Part shown: positions 1-28,680 of the stretch, piece after piece
Position numbering within the stretch: the first letter of the stretch is position 1
Layout: the number at the start of each line of letters is the position of its first letter
Origin: Eleginops maclovinus
Lineage: Eukaryota > Chordata > Actinopteri > Perciformes > Eleginopidae
Reading direction: 5' to 3'
Assembly: GCF_036324505.1 (NCBI RefSeq)
Contig: NC_086350.1
Coordinates: 26,256,257-26,320,256, forward strand
DNA: 64,000 nucleotides
Notes under the pieces: generated by a model
Databases searched by the model: none
The model's input: only the letters and a program-made list of their open reading frames with translations
What the model was told of the DNA's origin: nothing
Made by a program: the position numbers and the translations under genes

Positions 1-120
1 CTCCTTCTTCAGTCGGACGGCTTCCCTGACCACCGGTCTCCACCAGCAGGTTCGAGGGTTACCGCCCCTTGAGGCACATAAAACCTTCTACCCAGTGAGA
101 GCCAAATGCCACGGTTTGGC
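1..120 (+). repeat. GC-rich LINE-like fragment at window start
   Basis: GC-rich stretch (GGTTCGAGGGTTACCGCCC and flanks) unlike the AT-rich DNA that follows. It resembles the 5' leader region of abundant fish non-LTR elements, the same general type seen at the right edge. Identification is from memory of the repeat's appearance only. Confidence 0.3.
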
Positions 121-1499
121 TTTGAGGACAAATTCAAATTTTTATTTTCCTGTTCTTGCAGCTCCGTGCACATTTCTGTTAATTATTGTTCTTTAAGGCA
201 AAACTTTAATAATAATAGTAGTACATCTGTTGTGTGCACATCAATATATCAGCTGATACCAAAATGTTGGTTTCTATTCACTGAGCTCACATTTGAACAA
301 TTTTAATTCACAGATTTGAATCCCCCTTCTATCCAACCCTGGTTATGTTCTTTGCAAGCCCCCAGGAAGTGTGTCTGACATTAAATTCAATTATTTTAGT
401 TTCCATATCTGTCTGTGTCATCATTGGGCCCTAAAAGACTCTTTCCCGTTGACTTCCATTGGGTAAGTCTGTAAATCAGCAGATTGTAAGCTAAATCTAC
501 CCAGTATTACCCCCTTTTTTAAAGAATCTTCACAAAATATGTTTTGAACTAAAATGCTCTGATGCTTTGTGACAAAGTGAAACCTGCAGGGCTGGTTCAC
601 AAACAACGGTAGCAAGCTAAATGTTAACAGGCTAGCATGCAAATAAAGGAACATGCTAGCTCGTTTCAGCTAAAATAGCTCTTTATTCCCTTCTTATATT
701 TTATCAGGATTCTCTGCTATTTTGTCAAATGTCTTTTACCTTTATTAAACCAGGTAAGTCAAATTGATTATGGAAAGGAAAGCTATAGCAAAGAGAGCAT
801 ACTGTAAATGTTGCAGAGACAAGGTAACAAAAAGGTGCCAAAATCAGAAATACATTCAAAAATAACATACTAGGAATAGATTCACCCCCAATGCAACTGT
901 ATTAAAGGTTAAATAAAGTGGATTGTAGAGAGCTATGTTACTAAAGTCCTCTATTCTGTTCACTCACAAGTCAGCACTGTCCCACAGTTTGGTATTTTTC
1001 ACAGAGAAAAAGTTGAAAATGGCTCGACGAGGATGTGTGTTGATTTACTACGCCACAGATTTACAAATCCATGATATTCCATTGAAATGAATGGATTTTG
1101 CAACAGGATTTCACAATGACTTACGGGTGCATTAGCTAGTGTAACTTCTGTTGAGATGCTTAATATACACACATACATACATACATACACACATTCATAA
1201 TATAAATACAGTGTGACTCAGCTCAACAGATTTTATGTGTAGCAGCAAGGCGAGGTGGTTCTCAGTGTTCATTGCTGCATCTCATTCTGTATCCAGGCCA
1301 ACTTGCAGTCTAACATTGAGTTCTCAGAACAATGTTTACAAAAAAGATTTGACCTCAATTCTGAATAACTCAGGAGCAGTTTTTGCCAAAAGGCTGAAAC
1401 AAAGCACTGAAAAAACAGGCAGTGAAGCAGAAAAAAATCTGAAATAGAGCAGTGGTGCTGATGAGAGTGAGAGAGTGGCTTCTGATTGACAGGGCAGCT
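121..1499. other. Upstream region with repeat fragments, no gene seen
   Basis: AT-rich, no exon recognised. About 405-545 is one of three copies in this window of a repeat with a GGGCCC...TTTTTCCC...GTTGACTT core. A short ACAT repeat lies at about 1170-1195. Confidence 0.4.
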
Positions 1500-1836
1500 G
1501 ACCAATCGTGTGCAAGGGAGGCAGCACTCTGAGCCAATCTTCTCCAGCCTGCCCCGCACCCTTCCCCTGTGTCTATACTGAGAGGAGAAGGGGGAGGTGG
1601 GGGGGGGGCAGCTCGCAGCTTAAGAGTCTGGGTGGGAGCTGTGTGGAGCAGACAAAGACTCTGCAGCACCACATCCACATCTCCATCCTCCACCCTACAG
1701 CGAGTCCTTCCCAGGACCTAGTCCTTTAAAACAGGAGAGGCCTGGCTGCTCGTCTGCTCCCTGCTCCCTCCTCTTCTTCTTCTTCTTCTTCTTCTTCTTT
1801 TTCTTCGTCAGCAGAGAGCACTCTCCCTGTGGAGCC
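1500..1836 (+). promoter_or_regulatory. ndrg4: Candidate ndrg4 promoter and 5' leader
   Basis: GC-richer stretch immediately upstream of the first ndrg4 coding exon. It has two CCAAT boxes (1502-1506, 1534-1538), a G-run (about 1590-1610) and a TTTAAA element at 1725-1730. A pyrimidine-rich leader with about eight CTT/TTC units (1770-1806) precedes the ATG. The CTT run ends in a CAG at about 1808-1810 that looks like a 3' splice site, so an upstream noncoding or alternative first exon could also join here. Transcription start and tissue use are inferred, not visible. Confidence 0.4.
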
Positions 1837-17708
<15,872 letters not shown>

Positions 17709-19082
17709 AGAAATCAGAGAAAAGAGAGGGTGGGAGGGGTAGAGAGAGAAGAAGCGAGATGGAAGGGCGATGAAGACATGAAGGTGGGGGTTTGAGATTA
17801 ATGTGAGGGATTGAAGGTGTGAATCTCTGTAGTCAAACATGGTAGATGGTAGAAGAAGCAGCAACAGGAAGCCCTCTCTGCCTCCATCCAGCTCCTCCAG
17901 ACCCTTTTATCTGGCATCTTCCCCCCTCCACTGTAAATTACCATATGTGTTAACCCCCAACCACACCTTTTAATGTCGATTACAGATTTAGGCAACTGTT
18001 GTTTCTTGTGTTTTCTAACTGATTCTTTGCCACCCCCCACCCCCTCCACAACAAACAGGATGTAAACAAATCTGTCCACACAGCAATATGTGTTATAAGC
18101 TGCTGTTTATAATGTGAAATGGAGGTTTGTCATAGAAAGTGAGAGTGCAGGATATAGCAAGGGTTAGCGAGTGTTAAGCATCGGTATTTTGAAAGCAGGG
18201 TATTCTTTTGTTGTATGAGTCAGTTTCTCTCTCTGGGTTGTTTGTAACAAAAAGTTATTCTTCTCTTTGTATGAATGCGTGTCAGAGTGTTTGTCCAGAA
18301 TTACAGAGACAACAGAACACAGCCTAGCGTCGTCGAGTGCACCTGTAGAGAGGATTTGTTAGCTGTTCTTAGTCTCAGATCATAGCTAGAGTTCACCATG
18401 CTGATTTAAAGCTGCACTTGGTGAAAGTTTATATTTAACTTACACTGATGAAAAAAAGTGATACCATCAGCATACATGCATGTCAGGCCACCAGTCGGTA
18501 GCGCACTAAAACCTAGCCACTAAACCACCAGGGAGCTCCATCAATCTTCACCGTCAAAGTTATCATCTGTTTGTAATATGGCTCAAAAATCCTGTGTTCG
18601 AATGATCTTGATTTTGAGGACTCATCTTCGCCCCTTTGGAGCCATAGCATTGCTGAGTGCAGCTTTAAACTGTGTATTCTCACATTTGTAATCCAATCCA
18701 CTATGTGAATATAGGCTAGGGTAAGTACTTATTAGTGTCTATGCATGCCAACGTGAACGTCTTTCTAAGGGCATTCTAGCTTTTGAGCTTTATCTAGTAT
18801 TAGGGCATGTTTCATCAGCACCATAGAGCACTAGTTAAGTAGAGCCATGGCCGCCATCATCAGTATGTAACTCCAGTGCAGTGATGCAGTTCTGGCCGTA
18901 GTCGGCTCTTTGTGGTCTCTAACGTGACAATCACACACTGACCCAAACCAAACCAGACCAGGGGGACCGAGGCAGGACCTGGCCCACCCAACCAGCTCGG
19001 GTCGCCACCAAAGAACTCGCAGCATCTTTCCCTTACAGCGCCCAACCCCTCTTAGTGGATATACCAAAGCTACCCGACCCCA

Positions 19083-19212
<130 letters not shown>

Positions 19213-19970
19213 TCCAAACCAGAAACCTTTTCCCATGCACACACACTCAAATGACACCTATGTGGCTTTTGCTTTGTAAGGGAACTAAGCTTAAGAGTAA
19301 ACATTCAAGAAGGAGTCCATCGCTATATGGTTAGATTGTGTTTTGATGTGATGTGTAATCTCACTAGTCAAGCACATAAATATTAGTTTAGCTTTAGTTT
19401 AGTGGAGCTGTGTGCTGTTATCTGCTGTAACACTGAACCACCCATTTGTTTGTTTTGCTTAGTAATGTACAGTATTCATATACCACAGTCACAATCTCCT
19501 GTTTCAAGTTTTACAAAAAACAACCTTCGGCCCCCTGTCAGGAGGGGCGTAGCTTCCAAAATTGCTGAGGTGTGCGCTTTTTCTGAGGTAGCCTGTAAGG
19601 GGCGGGGCTTTTCTGGAGCCATTTAGGCGCCAAGCTCAGAATGTAGGGCAACCCCCAGCCACCTTCAAATAAAAGAAACCCTTTCCCCTCAAACACGGTG
19701 CCCCAGCTCTTACAGGCAAACCCAGTCGCACCCTAAAGGGCTAACAGCTGAAGTCACTTTTTAAAACGTTTGTAGTGTTTGTGTTTGAGTTTTAACTAAA
19801 CACAAAGAGAGATTCTGATCTGAAAAAATTGGTGAGCGAATGTGAAAAGAATGTGATGTTGATTAAGCTGAAGAGATTATTGTTGAATTGTTTGAAATAT
19901 CCATGAATTAAATAGTTAAACTATCTTGCCATTTAAAAAATGATGGGGAGACATAAGACCAAGCGCTTCA

Positions 19971-20132
19971 CACTGAAAAACTGAAACGCTGACTTTGGTT
20001 AACTGTATTGTGTCAACAGATTTCAACTAACTTTATTAGGTCAGTTGAAAGCCTTTTATTTAGTTGAACCTAACTGTTTTATTTCAACTCAATATTATTG
20101 CTTTCCACTAACATTTCAATTTTTGTTCAGTG
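19971..20132. mobile_element. Foldback MITE in the ndrg4 3' UTR
   Basis: Runs from CACTGAAAAACTGAAACG to the inverted partner CATTTCAATTTTTGTTCAGTG. The interior halves (TCAACTAACTTTATTAGGT against its partner) also pair. Same family as 22475-22686. Confidence 0.75.
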
Positions 20133-21489
20133 CAGTTACTAGACTTAGAGTCATGTTTTCTCTCTTTACTAAGCTTTTCTCTCTCATATACACTTTGGTT
20201 TCTTCCTACACAACCTTTATCCGTACTGCCTGGGGGGCTCCTGAATGTATTTTGTCCTTTTTCAAAGTGCTGTACAGTATTGTCAACCTACGCCTCTCAG
20301 AACCCTCATCATGCTTTGCACTTTTATCCCTGCTCTACATCTTTGACATTTTAACCTGCTCATGAAAACCCTGCTCTTCCTCAAGATCTATGAATAGTGT
20401 TAGCCTTTAGTGGAAGCTGTAAGCACTTGTAGATATTTTCATTTATAGAGCAGGTTACCCGAACACTTCAACACCACTGTAATGTGAAGAAAACGTATTT
20501 CTGATCCTCTTTCCTGGGAGTTTCTTCTTTTTCTAGGCAACCATAGGATGTTACTTCCTCTTGGTAAAATGATATTGTGTATTACTAATATTCTTCTTCT
20601 TCATTATACTGCCATTTTGATTGATTTGTATTAAGCAATAAGTTCTTTTTTTTCTTGTTTGGTTGTTTCATATTGTGGGAGTCTTCCCACTCTGTGATTC
20701 TATTCACACCAGTACATTGACTCTTACCTTCTTTGCTGTCATTCAGATGTGTAATGTAAGGTTTAAAGTGTATTGTATAAAAATAAATATAAAAAGTAAG
20801 CTGTCTCTGTCCATGTACTGATAAAGTAACAAGTAAGAAATAAAGACTTCACGTCTAGAATTTGAGTCAGGTGATCATTTGACATCATCATGTTGACATT
20901 TGTTTTTAAAGAGAACATATTCTGTTCAGGGTCAGGTTCATATTTAGATTTAGTGTCTCTACATGTCTCCATGCTTTAATGTTCAAAAAGCTCTTTATTT
21001 TCCTCATAGTGTCTGTGCTGCAGCACCTCTTTTTACCCTCTGTCTGAAACCAGAGCCCAGTCTGCTCTGATTGGTTAGCTGGCCGGCTCTGTTGTGATAG
21101 GTCAACCGCTTAGAGATGTCCCGCCCATAAGACGATCAGATACAATGAGTTTAAGAGCTAGCCAATATGGGAGTGATATATAGTGATGTCACTATAATAA
21201 AGAAGTAAACAAAGAGTCCACTCTGCACACAAGTGAAGCTCAAACAATTTAAAATCAATTTTATTATGTTTTCACATCATCATTTTAACACTTCTTCCTC
21301 AACTAATGTAGATAGATTGATTACTTGGAATCCTAATGTAATGTTTCCAAACTCTCTCAAAAATCAACTTTCAAGTTTGCAATTCAAAAAAACACAATGT
21401 CCAATTAACCATGTTAATTGGACATGCATAGTATTGCTCCTTTCACAATTCCTCAATGCTTTTTACTGACCCTTTTCAAGTAATTATCC

Positions 21490-21547
21490 TTTATTTCAGT
21501 TGCTGGAATCTATTACTGCAGCCACTGTTCTTAAATAGGCTTTTATT
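21490..21547 (-). terminator. Poly(A) signals of olfactomedin gene 1
   Basis: On the reverse strand two AATAAA hexamers (complement 21542-21547 and 21490-21495) lie just after the stop codon at 21556-21558. They imply a very short 3' UTR and separate this gene from the convergent ndrg4 by about 0.7 kb. Confidence 0.6.
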
Positions 21548-21555
21548 GAAAATGT

Positions 21556-24500
21556 TCAGTACATTTTTTCAAACAAAACCTTATAGGAGACCATGAAGGA
21601 GTCACAGTAGGCATGTAGCATCTTATCCACGGGGCTGTAGTTCAGGGCTAAGATGTTGGGAGATATCTTTTTGATGAAGATGCCAAGGTCAAACTTCTGC
21701 TCACCTGTCGTTGTATCAAACGAATAGAAGATCTCCTCCATGAGTTTGTCGACGTATCGCGTTGCATAAAGCACGCCGCAGGCCATGAAGGTGTTGGTCA
21801 CCCCCTGCTTGTAGACCGAAGTGTGCCAGGTTTGGCCGAGCGTTACCGGTTCACCCTGCTCCACCTTGGACAGCACCAGGTTGCCAAAGTCCTGGTTGGT
21901 GGTGTAGATCACCCAGACGCCCGACTCATCTGTCGCCAGGTCCAGGTCTGTGTAAGGGTAGCATTCATCCAGGTGGCAGAAGTTACCCTTTGAGTTAAAC
22001 CTGAAAAAAAAGCAGAACTACAGAATTCAACATTTTCAAGCAAACATGGAAGAATCACTTTAGTTTGTAGATACAACATGCATTCTAGGAACAACAACAT
22101 CGGTTTTAATAATGATCTTAAGGACAAAGCGGACCTGGTGCCTACGGGGAGTTTTACGGTGGTAACAGTTTTGCTGGTGAGGTTGAATCGACAAACATCA
22201 TCTTGGTTGTAACAGTTGTAGTACAAGGCCTCTCCATACATCACAACGTTCGGACCCTGGATGGTGTTGGTGGTCGGATTAGAGGGGCTGATCTGGACGT
22301 TACCTGGAAGAAGAAGAAGAAGAAGGAGAACAATATATAAACATATTGTAACCTGTTTACTTTTCCCTAACTTTTTTTTAATGTAATTTTTTATACTTAG
22401 TTTAAGACTTAAAAAGCGATTATATATATTTTAAAGTACGTCTATGTTAAAAGAAATGCTGCTGTCGATAAATACCAAACTAAAGTGTTGACTTTAACTA
22501 AATGTATTATGTGAACAAATTTCACATAACTATATTAGGTTAGTTGGAAGCAATAACATTGAGTTTAAATACTAAATATTACGTTTAACTTAATATTATT
22601 GCTTTCAACTATAACCTAATACAGTTATGTGACATTTGTTGACTCAATACATTTAAATAAAGTCAACGTTTCAGTTTTTTCAGTGCACCAAAGGACCCAT
22701 ATCAAGAGTGAATTGATCTGCTTATTATAGAGCTCCATTGTTACATCTAAAAAAGACATTGTTGCCCACACACACACATAGTGTGTTACATTCAAAGACA
22801 AAATATTTTTTAAATGACCACTTAAAAAAATAGGAAGGAGTTATTTACCTGGTGTGCTAACCCCAACAATGAGGGAGCTCAGGCTGGAGTAGAGACGCAC
22901 GTAGTGGGCAAATCTGTTGCCTGACGTCAAGATCACCATCCAATGCCAGCTCTCCTTCCCCGCCTCTGGTTTGGGATCCCGCCCCCAGGCTCCGTACTTG
23001 TAGGAGCCAGGGTACTCTCCTGCTGTGTGCACTCTGGGCCCCGTGATGTTCACAAATTGACCGTGGGAACATTTACCTTAGGGGAAAATATGATATGAAA
23101 GAGAGATAAAAAGTTGTACCAAATGAGTACAGCTGACTGATCGAGGTGTCCATGGGTTGATAAATGCTTGCTAATTGATGCTGAGAGCTTTCTACAGTTC
23201 ATTTATGCCTTGCAATAACTCTCAGTGAGGAGGGTCGTTCATAGCTCTCAGTGACCTTATATGAAGTGCCACGCTCGTGCAGAGACTGTGGACAGAGAGC
23301 CATAAGTGCCTCTGAGTGTATTTAGGACCTGCTCTATCAAAATCAGTCGGATGTTGAAATGGCACATGTCAAGATTAACTTGGATTTATGTCAGAATCTT
23401 GAGTTGCATTTTGGGGTTTTGGATTATTTTTAACAAAGTCTTGGCTTTCACAACATAAAACAATCACACGATAAATACATTAATTGAAGCTTGTAAAGGC
23501 ATGACGACTCTGATCTGCAATCCCTGAAGTAATAATAATACATGGTGCTCAAAGACGCTTTACACTCTTATCCAAAGCGTCTTTCAGGCATTCAATACTG
23601 TGAGCAATACCCACAGGAGCAATTTCGGGTGAATTGTCTTGCCCAAGGACAAAACGGCATGCTGACTGCAGTCAGGATTGAACCCTGATCTGAAGATGAG
23701 CGCACTACACAATGAGCCACAGCCACTGTAATGATTGACGGTCTGACGGTGAGATGGCAGGGTTGGTTTTTGTTGCATTTGAAATTGAAACAAAGTCTCG
23801 GCTTTCAAAATAATAAAGTATTATCCCAAAATGAAGATGATAAATGTGGAGTTATAAAGCTTTTAAAGATATGATTGTGTGCTAGCTTAACATGAGTTAG
23901 CCCACTCAATACGATTGATGGATCTCTGTCATCCATCTGCTGACTGTTGAACACTATGAGAAGGACAGCCTGCTAACAAGCTTTGTTATAGACCAACAAA
24001 CATTTCAGAATCATAGCTGCAAATATTAAGCATGAAGACCCTTTTAAAATAACTTCGACCCAAAAAAATGGTCTGCCATCATTAAAGGCGTTTTTCTTAT
24101 GTTTCCTGATAACAGTCCTCATGTTATGTGAAATATTTAGTTATGAACAGTTGGAAAACAAAAACCATAAGGAGACCATTGGATAGAGCTAATAATATCC
24201 CCTTCCAACAGTGTATTTAATTCAAAATGTGTTTCGTGGTTGAAGTGACTTTAATAAAGCAGGTCATTTTGCCAGATATTTGCCAGAAGGCAATCCGTTT
24301 CTGTTGGTTGAAGACCCTGAATTACAAAATGTACAAGTCAACTGTAACATAAAGGGCGATTCTTACAGTTATACATTATCTATCCGGTGACTTCCAGTGA
24401 AAAGAGAAGTAAACAATAAATGTGTCCACACTGTAGTTTCGGCACATACCGGGTGGTGGCTGAATGGGCGGGGGGAAGGGGTGTCCGTTCTGGCACTGGT

Positions 24501-26459
24501 CGAGGTCTCTCTTCAGACGCTGGTTGGCTTGTTGTGTCTTCATCACTTGCAAGCTGTCGTACGTCTCCAGCTCCTGCATCTCTGCTTTCAGGTCATCCAG
24601 CTTAGAACACACAATGCAGTATTTAATTAGATTTTATTTTCTAACCAGGTCACAGAAACTGGAAAGGCTTATACATGGATGTACATTTTATCTATCAGAT
24701 ACAAACCTCAGCACCAAACTCACCACAAATGATATATTTCTTAACATGATAATTCAGCTCCCGTTCGGCGTTTCTTGTGAGTTTCGGGGAAGCGGCGCTT
24801 CAAAACGCATTCACCTCCGTGCACAATTGAAAAATTCTGGCGATTCTCACAAAAACTCTCTAGGAGTCGCCCTCCATGGCTACACCCATAAGTAAATACA
24901 TTTCTCTGTTGATAGATTGACATCACAGCTAATGGTGAAAGCCCTCTCGTGTTTTCTAAACACCTTTGGATAAAAGCCCATTTGAAATGGGCAGCTGTCA
25001 ATCAAATGCGGGACATCAGCAAAATGTGTGGGACAAATGATCAAAATGCTGTGCAGTCCTGAGTAGGACACCTGGTCACCCTATCTACATCAGTACACTT
25101 CCATTTTACTTTGCATATTCTATTACATTTGGATTTAAAATACATTAAAGTTACTCTGTTTACTTGTTGGTGTGATTATAGAACCTCCCTGTGAGTGCCT
25201 CTCTCTATACCAGCAGATGGTGGAAATTGTGTCGTCACAGGAGCCGCTAAAATAACACAATGACTACCTATGAGTGTTCCATTTTTGTCAAGGAAGAAGA
25301 CTGATATGAATTGAAAGGAAGTTATCTGTGGCTCTTGTGAGTTAGATATTATTTCTATATCAATGATGATAAGCCAATCTAAAAATACAATGCTAGAAAT
25401 AAAGCGTTGCACAACAATCAGCAGGAGTTTCTTTCATGAGTCTTCAACAGTACAAATGTATTAGCGAGAGAGTTTTCAATAAAAGTGCACATTAATTCCT
25501 TTGAAAAAACCTGGGGAAATCAAACTGTAGTAGTCATAATTCTATGGGACAGTGCAGTTAAAATCTTTAAATTAAATTAAACTTGATATTTCCATGTTTC
25601 CTTTTTGCTATTCATTCCTAAGATAGATACACATTTTGAGCAGACGATGCCATATTGGGGGATGTCAGCGTTGAGCTGCAGTGTGTACCTGTTGAGTGGT
25701 GTCAGCAGTTAGGCGCTGGTGTCGTAGGGTGGTGCTGTTGAGCCGGTCCATGAACTGCTTGATTTCCCTCATCTCATTCTCTATCAGCTGCAGGCTGATC
25801 ACTCCATACAGCTCTCCGTCATCCTCCCTCTCCAGCATTGACACATCGTCCAACAGCTGGGGCAGACGCCGCTCCAAACCCAGCAGCAGACTGTTCAGCT
25901 CCATGATCTGCAGACACAGCAGGAGGCACGCCATCAGCATGAATGCAGACCTAATGACATTAATCAGTTCCCTTTGGTAGGGGAGCAGGGCCACCCCTAA
26001 GACCGAACCCCCACCCTGAGTCAGACATTTGCATCCCTTTCTCTGACATGCAATGGTGTTGTCATGTCGTTAAATCTTTAACCGACATATAGTCGTTGAG
26101 TGGTCCTTGCTAGTGAACAGGACTTTATCAAAACTCTATCATTGTTCATATATTTAAGATGCTGGAAAGGTTTAACTGGAGACTATCACAACTACTCACT
26201 GTACCTTCTGTGGGTTGATGTTGCTGTTGCATTTTGATGTATTTTCCTTCACTTCGCTGAGTTTGTCATGAGGGAATGCCTTCTCTGAGTTGTTCAACTC
26301 ACAGGCACACGTATCATCTGAAGGTGCCTGCAATGAATAATTTAAACGTGGCATGAGCAAATAAATCCCAAATAAAGTAATCAATACATTCCCAGTGTTT
26401 CTTACCTGTTGGGTGAGGGCGAACAGGGCACACAGCAGGACGATAACATAGAGCTTCAT
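21556..26459 (-). CDS. Olfactomedin-4-like secreted glycoprotein, gene 1
   Basis: Seven exons on the reverse strand: 26406-26459, 26205-26327, 25689-25907, 24450-24600, 22849-23076, 22135-22303, 21556-22000. The phases join cleanly to give 462 residues. Order: signal peptide (about 1-18, MKLYVIVLLCALFALTQQ), a Cys-x-Cys pair at about 25-27, a helical region rich in Leu/Glu (about 60-165, probable coiled coil), a Pro-rich linker (FPPPIQPPPG), then the olfactomedin domain (about 183-462). The domain has the expected N-terminal Cys (GKCSHG), the YGAWGRD and FMACGVLYATRY motifs and a C-terminal SFDTTTGE loop. N-glycosylation sequons include NTS, NST, NIT and NLT. Length and architecture match OLFM4 (510 aa in human). 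OLFM4-type proteins are secreted and form disulphide-linked oligomers. It is head to head with gene 2. The exon 6 donor reads GTCCGC, which is unusual. AATAAA follows the stop within 20-70 bp. Confidence 0.93.
22475..22686. mobile_element. Foldback MITE in olfactomedin gene 1 intron 5
   Basis: Two arms of about 100 bp are near-perfect inverted repeats: GTTGACTTTAACTAAATGTA pairs with TACATTTAAATAAAGTCAAC, and CACATAACTATATTAGGTTA pairs with TAACCTAATACAGTTATGTG. The right end is TTTTTTCAGTG. Nonautonomous, no ORF. Confidence 0.85.
23525..23735 (-). repeat. SINE-like fragment, gene 1 intron 4
   Basis: Contains CTTGCCCAAGGACA and, read in reverse, a tRNA-like GGTTCAATCC-type block near 23670-23725. 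Both are typical of fish SINE copies. Confidence 0.4.
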
Positions 26460-26566
26460 AGCGGACCAGAGAGCAGAGCTAAATGAAACAGCTCTTGGAA
26501 ACAGTTAGATTTTGACTGACGGTCCGTCTGTAGCTGCAGCATCTAATTGAACACTCCCACTAACCT

Positions 26567-26676
<110 letters not shown>

Positions 26677-26999
26677 CATGTTTCTTTCAGAACGTGATGA
26701 TCACTTCCTCCTTGTGGTTGGGATTGCAGCACAAGATAGTTTTTTTATGGTGAAGTGAAAACCCCATGTTTTCTGAGATATGTTACTGTGTGTTTACCGG
26801 AGAATTTCCCTTTTGGGATTACCGTGTCAGCACAATTTTCATTGATGAAAAAAGAGCGAAGTATAAAGCTGAAATTTAGTGGAGTTGAGGTATAAATAAG
26901 CATACATATTAATTATGTTGTAAATAGGTTATATGAACATAATATATACAGTACAAGTAAAAGATTGATCACCTGCCCCTGTGATCAACATCTTATCAT

Positions 27000-28235
27000 C
27001 AATCAATCAATCAGATATTAATCCCATGGGGAAATAATGACAGTTGCACCATATCAGCATCAAAAAAGAAAATGTAAATAAACTAAAGTCGAATTTGCCG
27101 CTGGGACACAGCATCTGAGGCCCCAGAATGAGGCAGGACGTCCTCCACAGCGAAGACACCCTCTGAAGACTCAGGCTCATGGTGAAGACATGATAAAGAC
27201 TCAGGGTCCTGCTAAAGACATGGTGAAGCTCTCGGTGCAACCCTTGTCAGCCCGAACAGTCCTGAAGCCATCAAAGGAAGCGTTGGAAATGTAGCATCTT
27301 TGTTGAGGGTAACATCGCCCAGTCAGGCTTCCACTGGTTGACACGTTGTCGCTGGATATATCCTGGTGCAGCCATGTTTTCGTCTCAAGGTTCAAGGGTT
27401 TTTATTGTCATGTGCACAGTGGCTACAGTGTAGTTATGGGCAATGAAAAGTTCCTGAGCTCCTCCAACAATGCAACAGCAGGCACAACAGCTGGTAGCCA
27501 TAGCGAGTCCCCATTGTTTGCCGGTCTCGCTGATAGACTGCTTTCCACACAGTTTTTGATGTGTACAAGTTCCTCTATACTATATTGTAGAGATGGTGTT
27601 GTCAACTTGCATATTGCGGGCAAAGTTAAAAGTTCACTTCGAAATGTAAGTAAACACTGAGATAATATGAAGAAAATGCAAAGTTGGAGAGGAGCTAGAT
27701 AAACGGTAGCAATGTCACTGCACCTTCTAGATGTTTCTAGTCTGGCTCCTGGCTAATATCAAATCATCTGTCCCTGATGTAACCAGGACAGCCATGGAAC
27801 AGCATCCCCCTCCCTATCAGATCAGCCCCCTCCATTGACTGCTTTAAGTCCAGGTTAAAAACACCCTTATATTCTCTAGCGTTTGACTCCACCTTATCTG
27901 GCTGATTTGTGTCTGTGCCTATGTTTTTGTTTAGTTGCACATATGACCTATCTGTATGAATGTTGTTGTTTTTTCTCCTTTTATTTGTTTAATTATCTAT
28001 TTATCTTATGATAAAGGTTGTGTCAGCTACCTGCTCTGTTCTGTACAGCACTTTGGTCAACGTGGGCTGTTTTTAAATGTACTTTATAAATACATGTGTT
28101 TGATTGATTGATTTATGGGGTTGCTGCACAACAGTGGCATGGATGCACAACAGCAGCAAGTCAACGCCAAAAGAAAAAGTTAGAGAGGGCTAAATTAAGT
28201 TTAGGGAGGATACAGCTTAATAAACCAATAATGGG
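27000..28235. repeat. Composite interspersed repeat, copy 1 (between the olfactomedin genes)
   Basis: Shares ordered blocks with 40020-40800: ATCAATCAATC, GACAGTTGCAC, a GAGGCAGGAC.TCCTCCA block, CTCAGGCTCATG.TGAAGA units and an ACAGCTTAATAA end. Within it, 27385-27440 reads TTTTTATTGTCATGTGCACA, a common fish repeat phrase, and about 28030-28110 is a GTACAGCACTTTGGTC..ATAAATACATG tail. Confidence 0.5.
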
Positions 28236-28309
28236 GGGTGGTAGTGACGGGCCATGATTGGCTCTGTATGCAATGTTAGCGTAGTATCCTTAGCATTCGC
28301 CTATACTGC

Positions 28310-28430
28310 CTATGCCCAGGGCCGGCCCTGGTTAAGAGAAAGATGTATGCTTAAGGGTACCACCGGAGGGCGCCCCCCACCAATTCGGCGGTGCCCCCCA
28401 CCAATTATATGCCCAGGGCCGGCCCTGCTC
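28310..28430. mobile_element. Possible short element bounded by a GGCCGG palindrome
   Basis: The self-complementary CAGGGCCGGCCCTG occurs at both ends about 97 bp apart, with G/C-rich CCCCCCACCAATT direct repeats between. A flanking target duplication was not found. Confidence 0.35.
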
Positions 28431-28680
28431 ACACCATTTGGTGAAGTGTGTTATGGTTTTGTGGTAATCCAGGATGGAGTGGTTGTCTGTGTGAAGTGCA
28501 AGAATGGCTGTGTCGTACTTGAGGTAGGTGGTGGTGGGTGACGGACTGCGGCAGTCCTTTGTGTAGAGTGTGTACAGGAATGGGCTCAGCACCCAACCTT
28601 GTGGTGCTCTGGTGTTGATGGTGAGTGCAGGCGATATTGTTTTGCCCACTGGCACAGTTTGCAGTCTGTTGCTGAGGAAG
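28430..28680 (-). pseudogene. LINE reverse-transcriptase fragment
   Basis: On the reverse strand a short reading frame contains APQGWVLSPFLYTLYT, matching motif 4 (APQGxVLSPLLYTLYT) of L2/CR1-type reverse transcriptases. It continues into THFTKWCEQ, which resembles the LxxWC motif. Only about 80 residues remain, the YADD region is damaged, and the frame runs into the GC-rich palindromic element. Confidence 0.7.
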
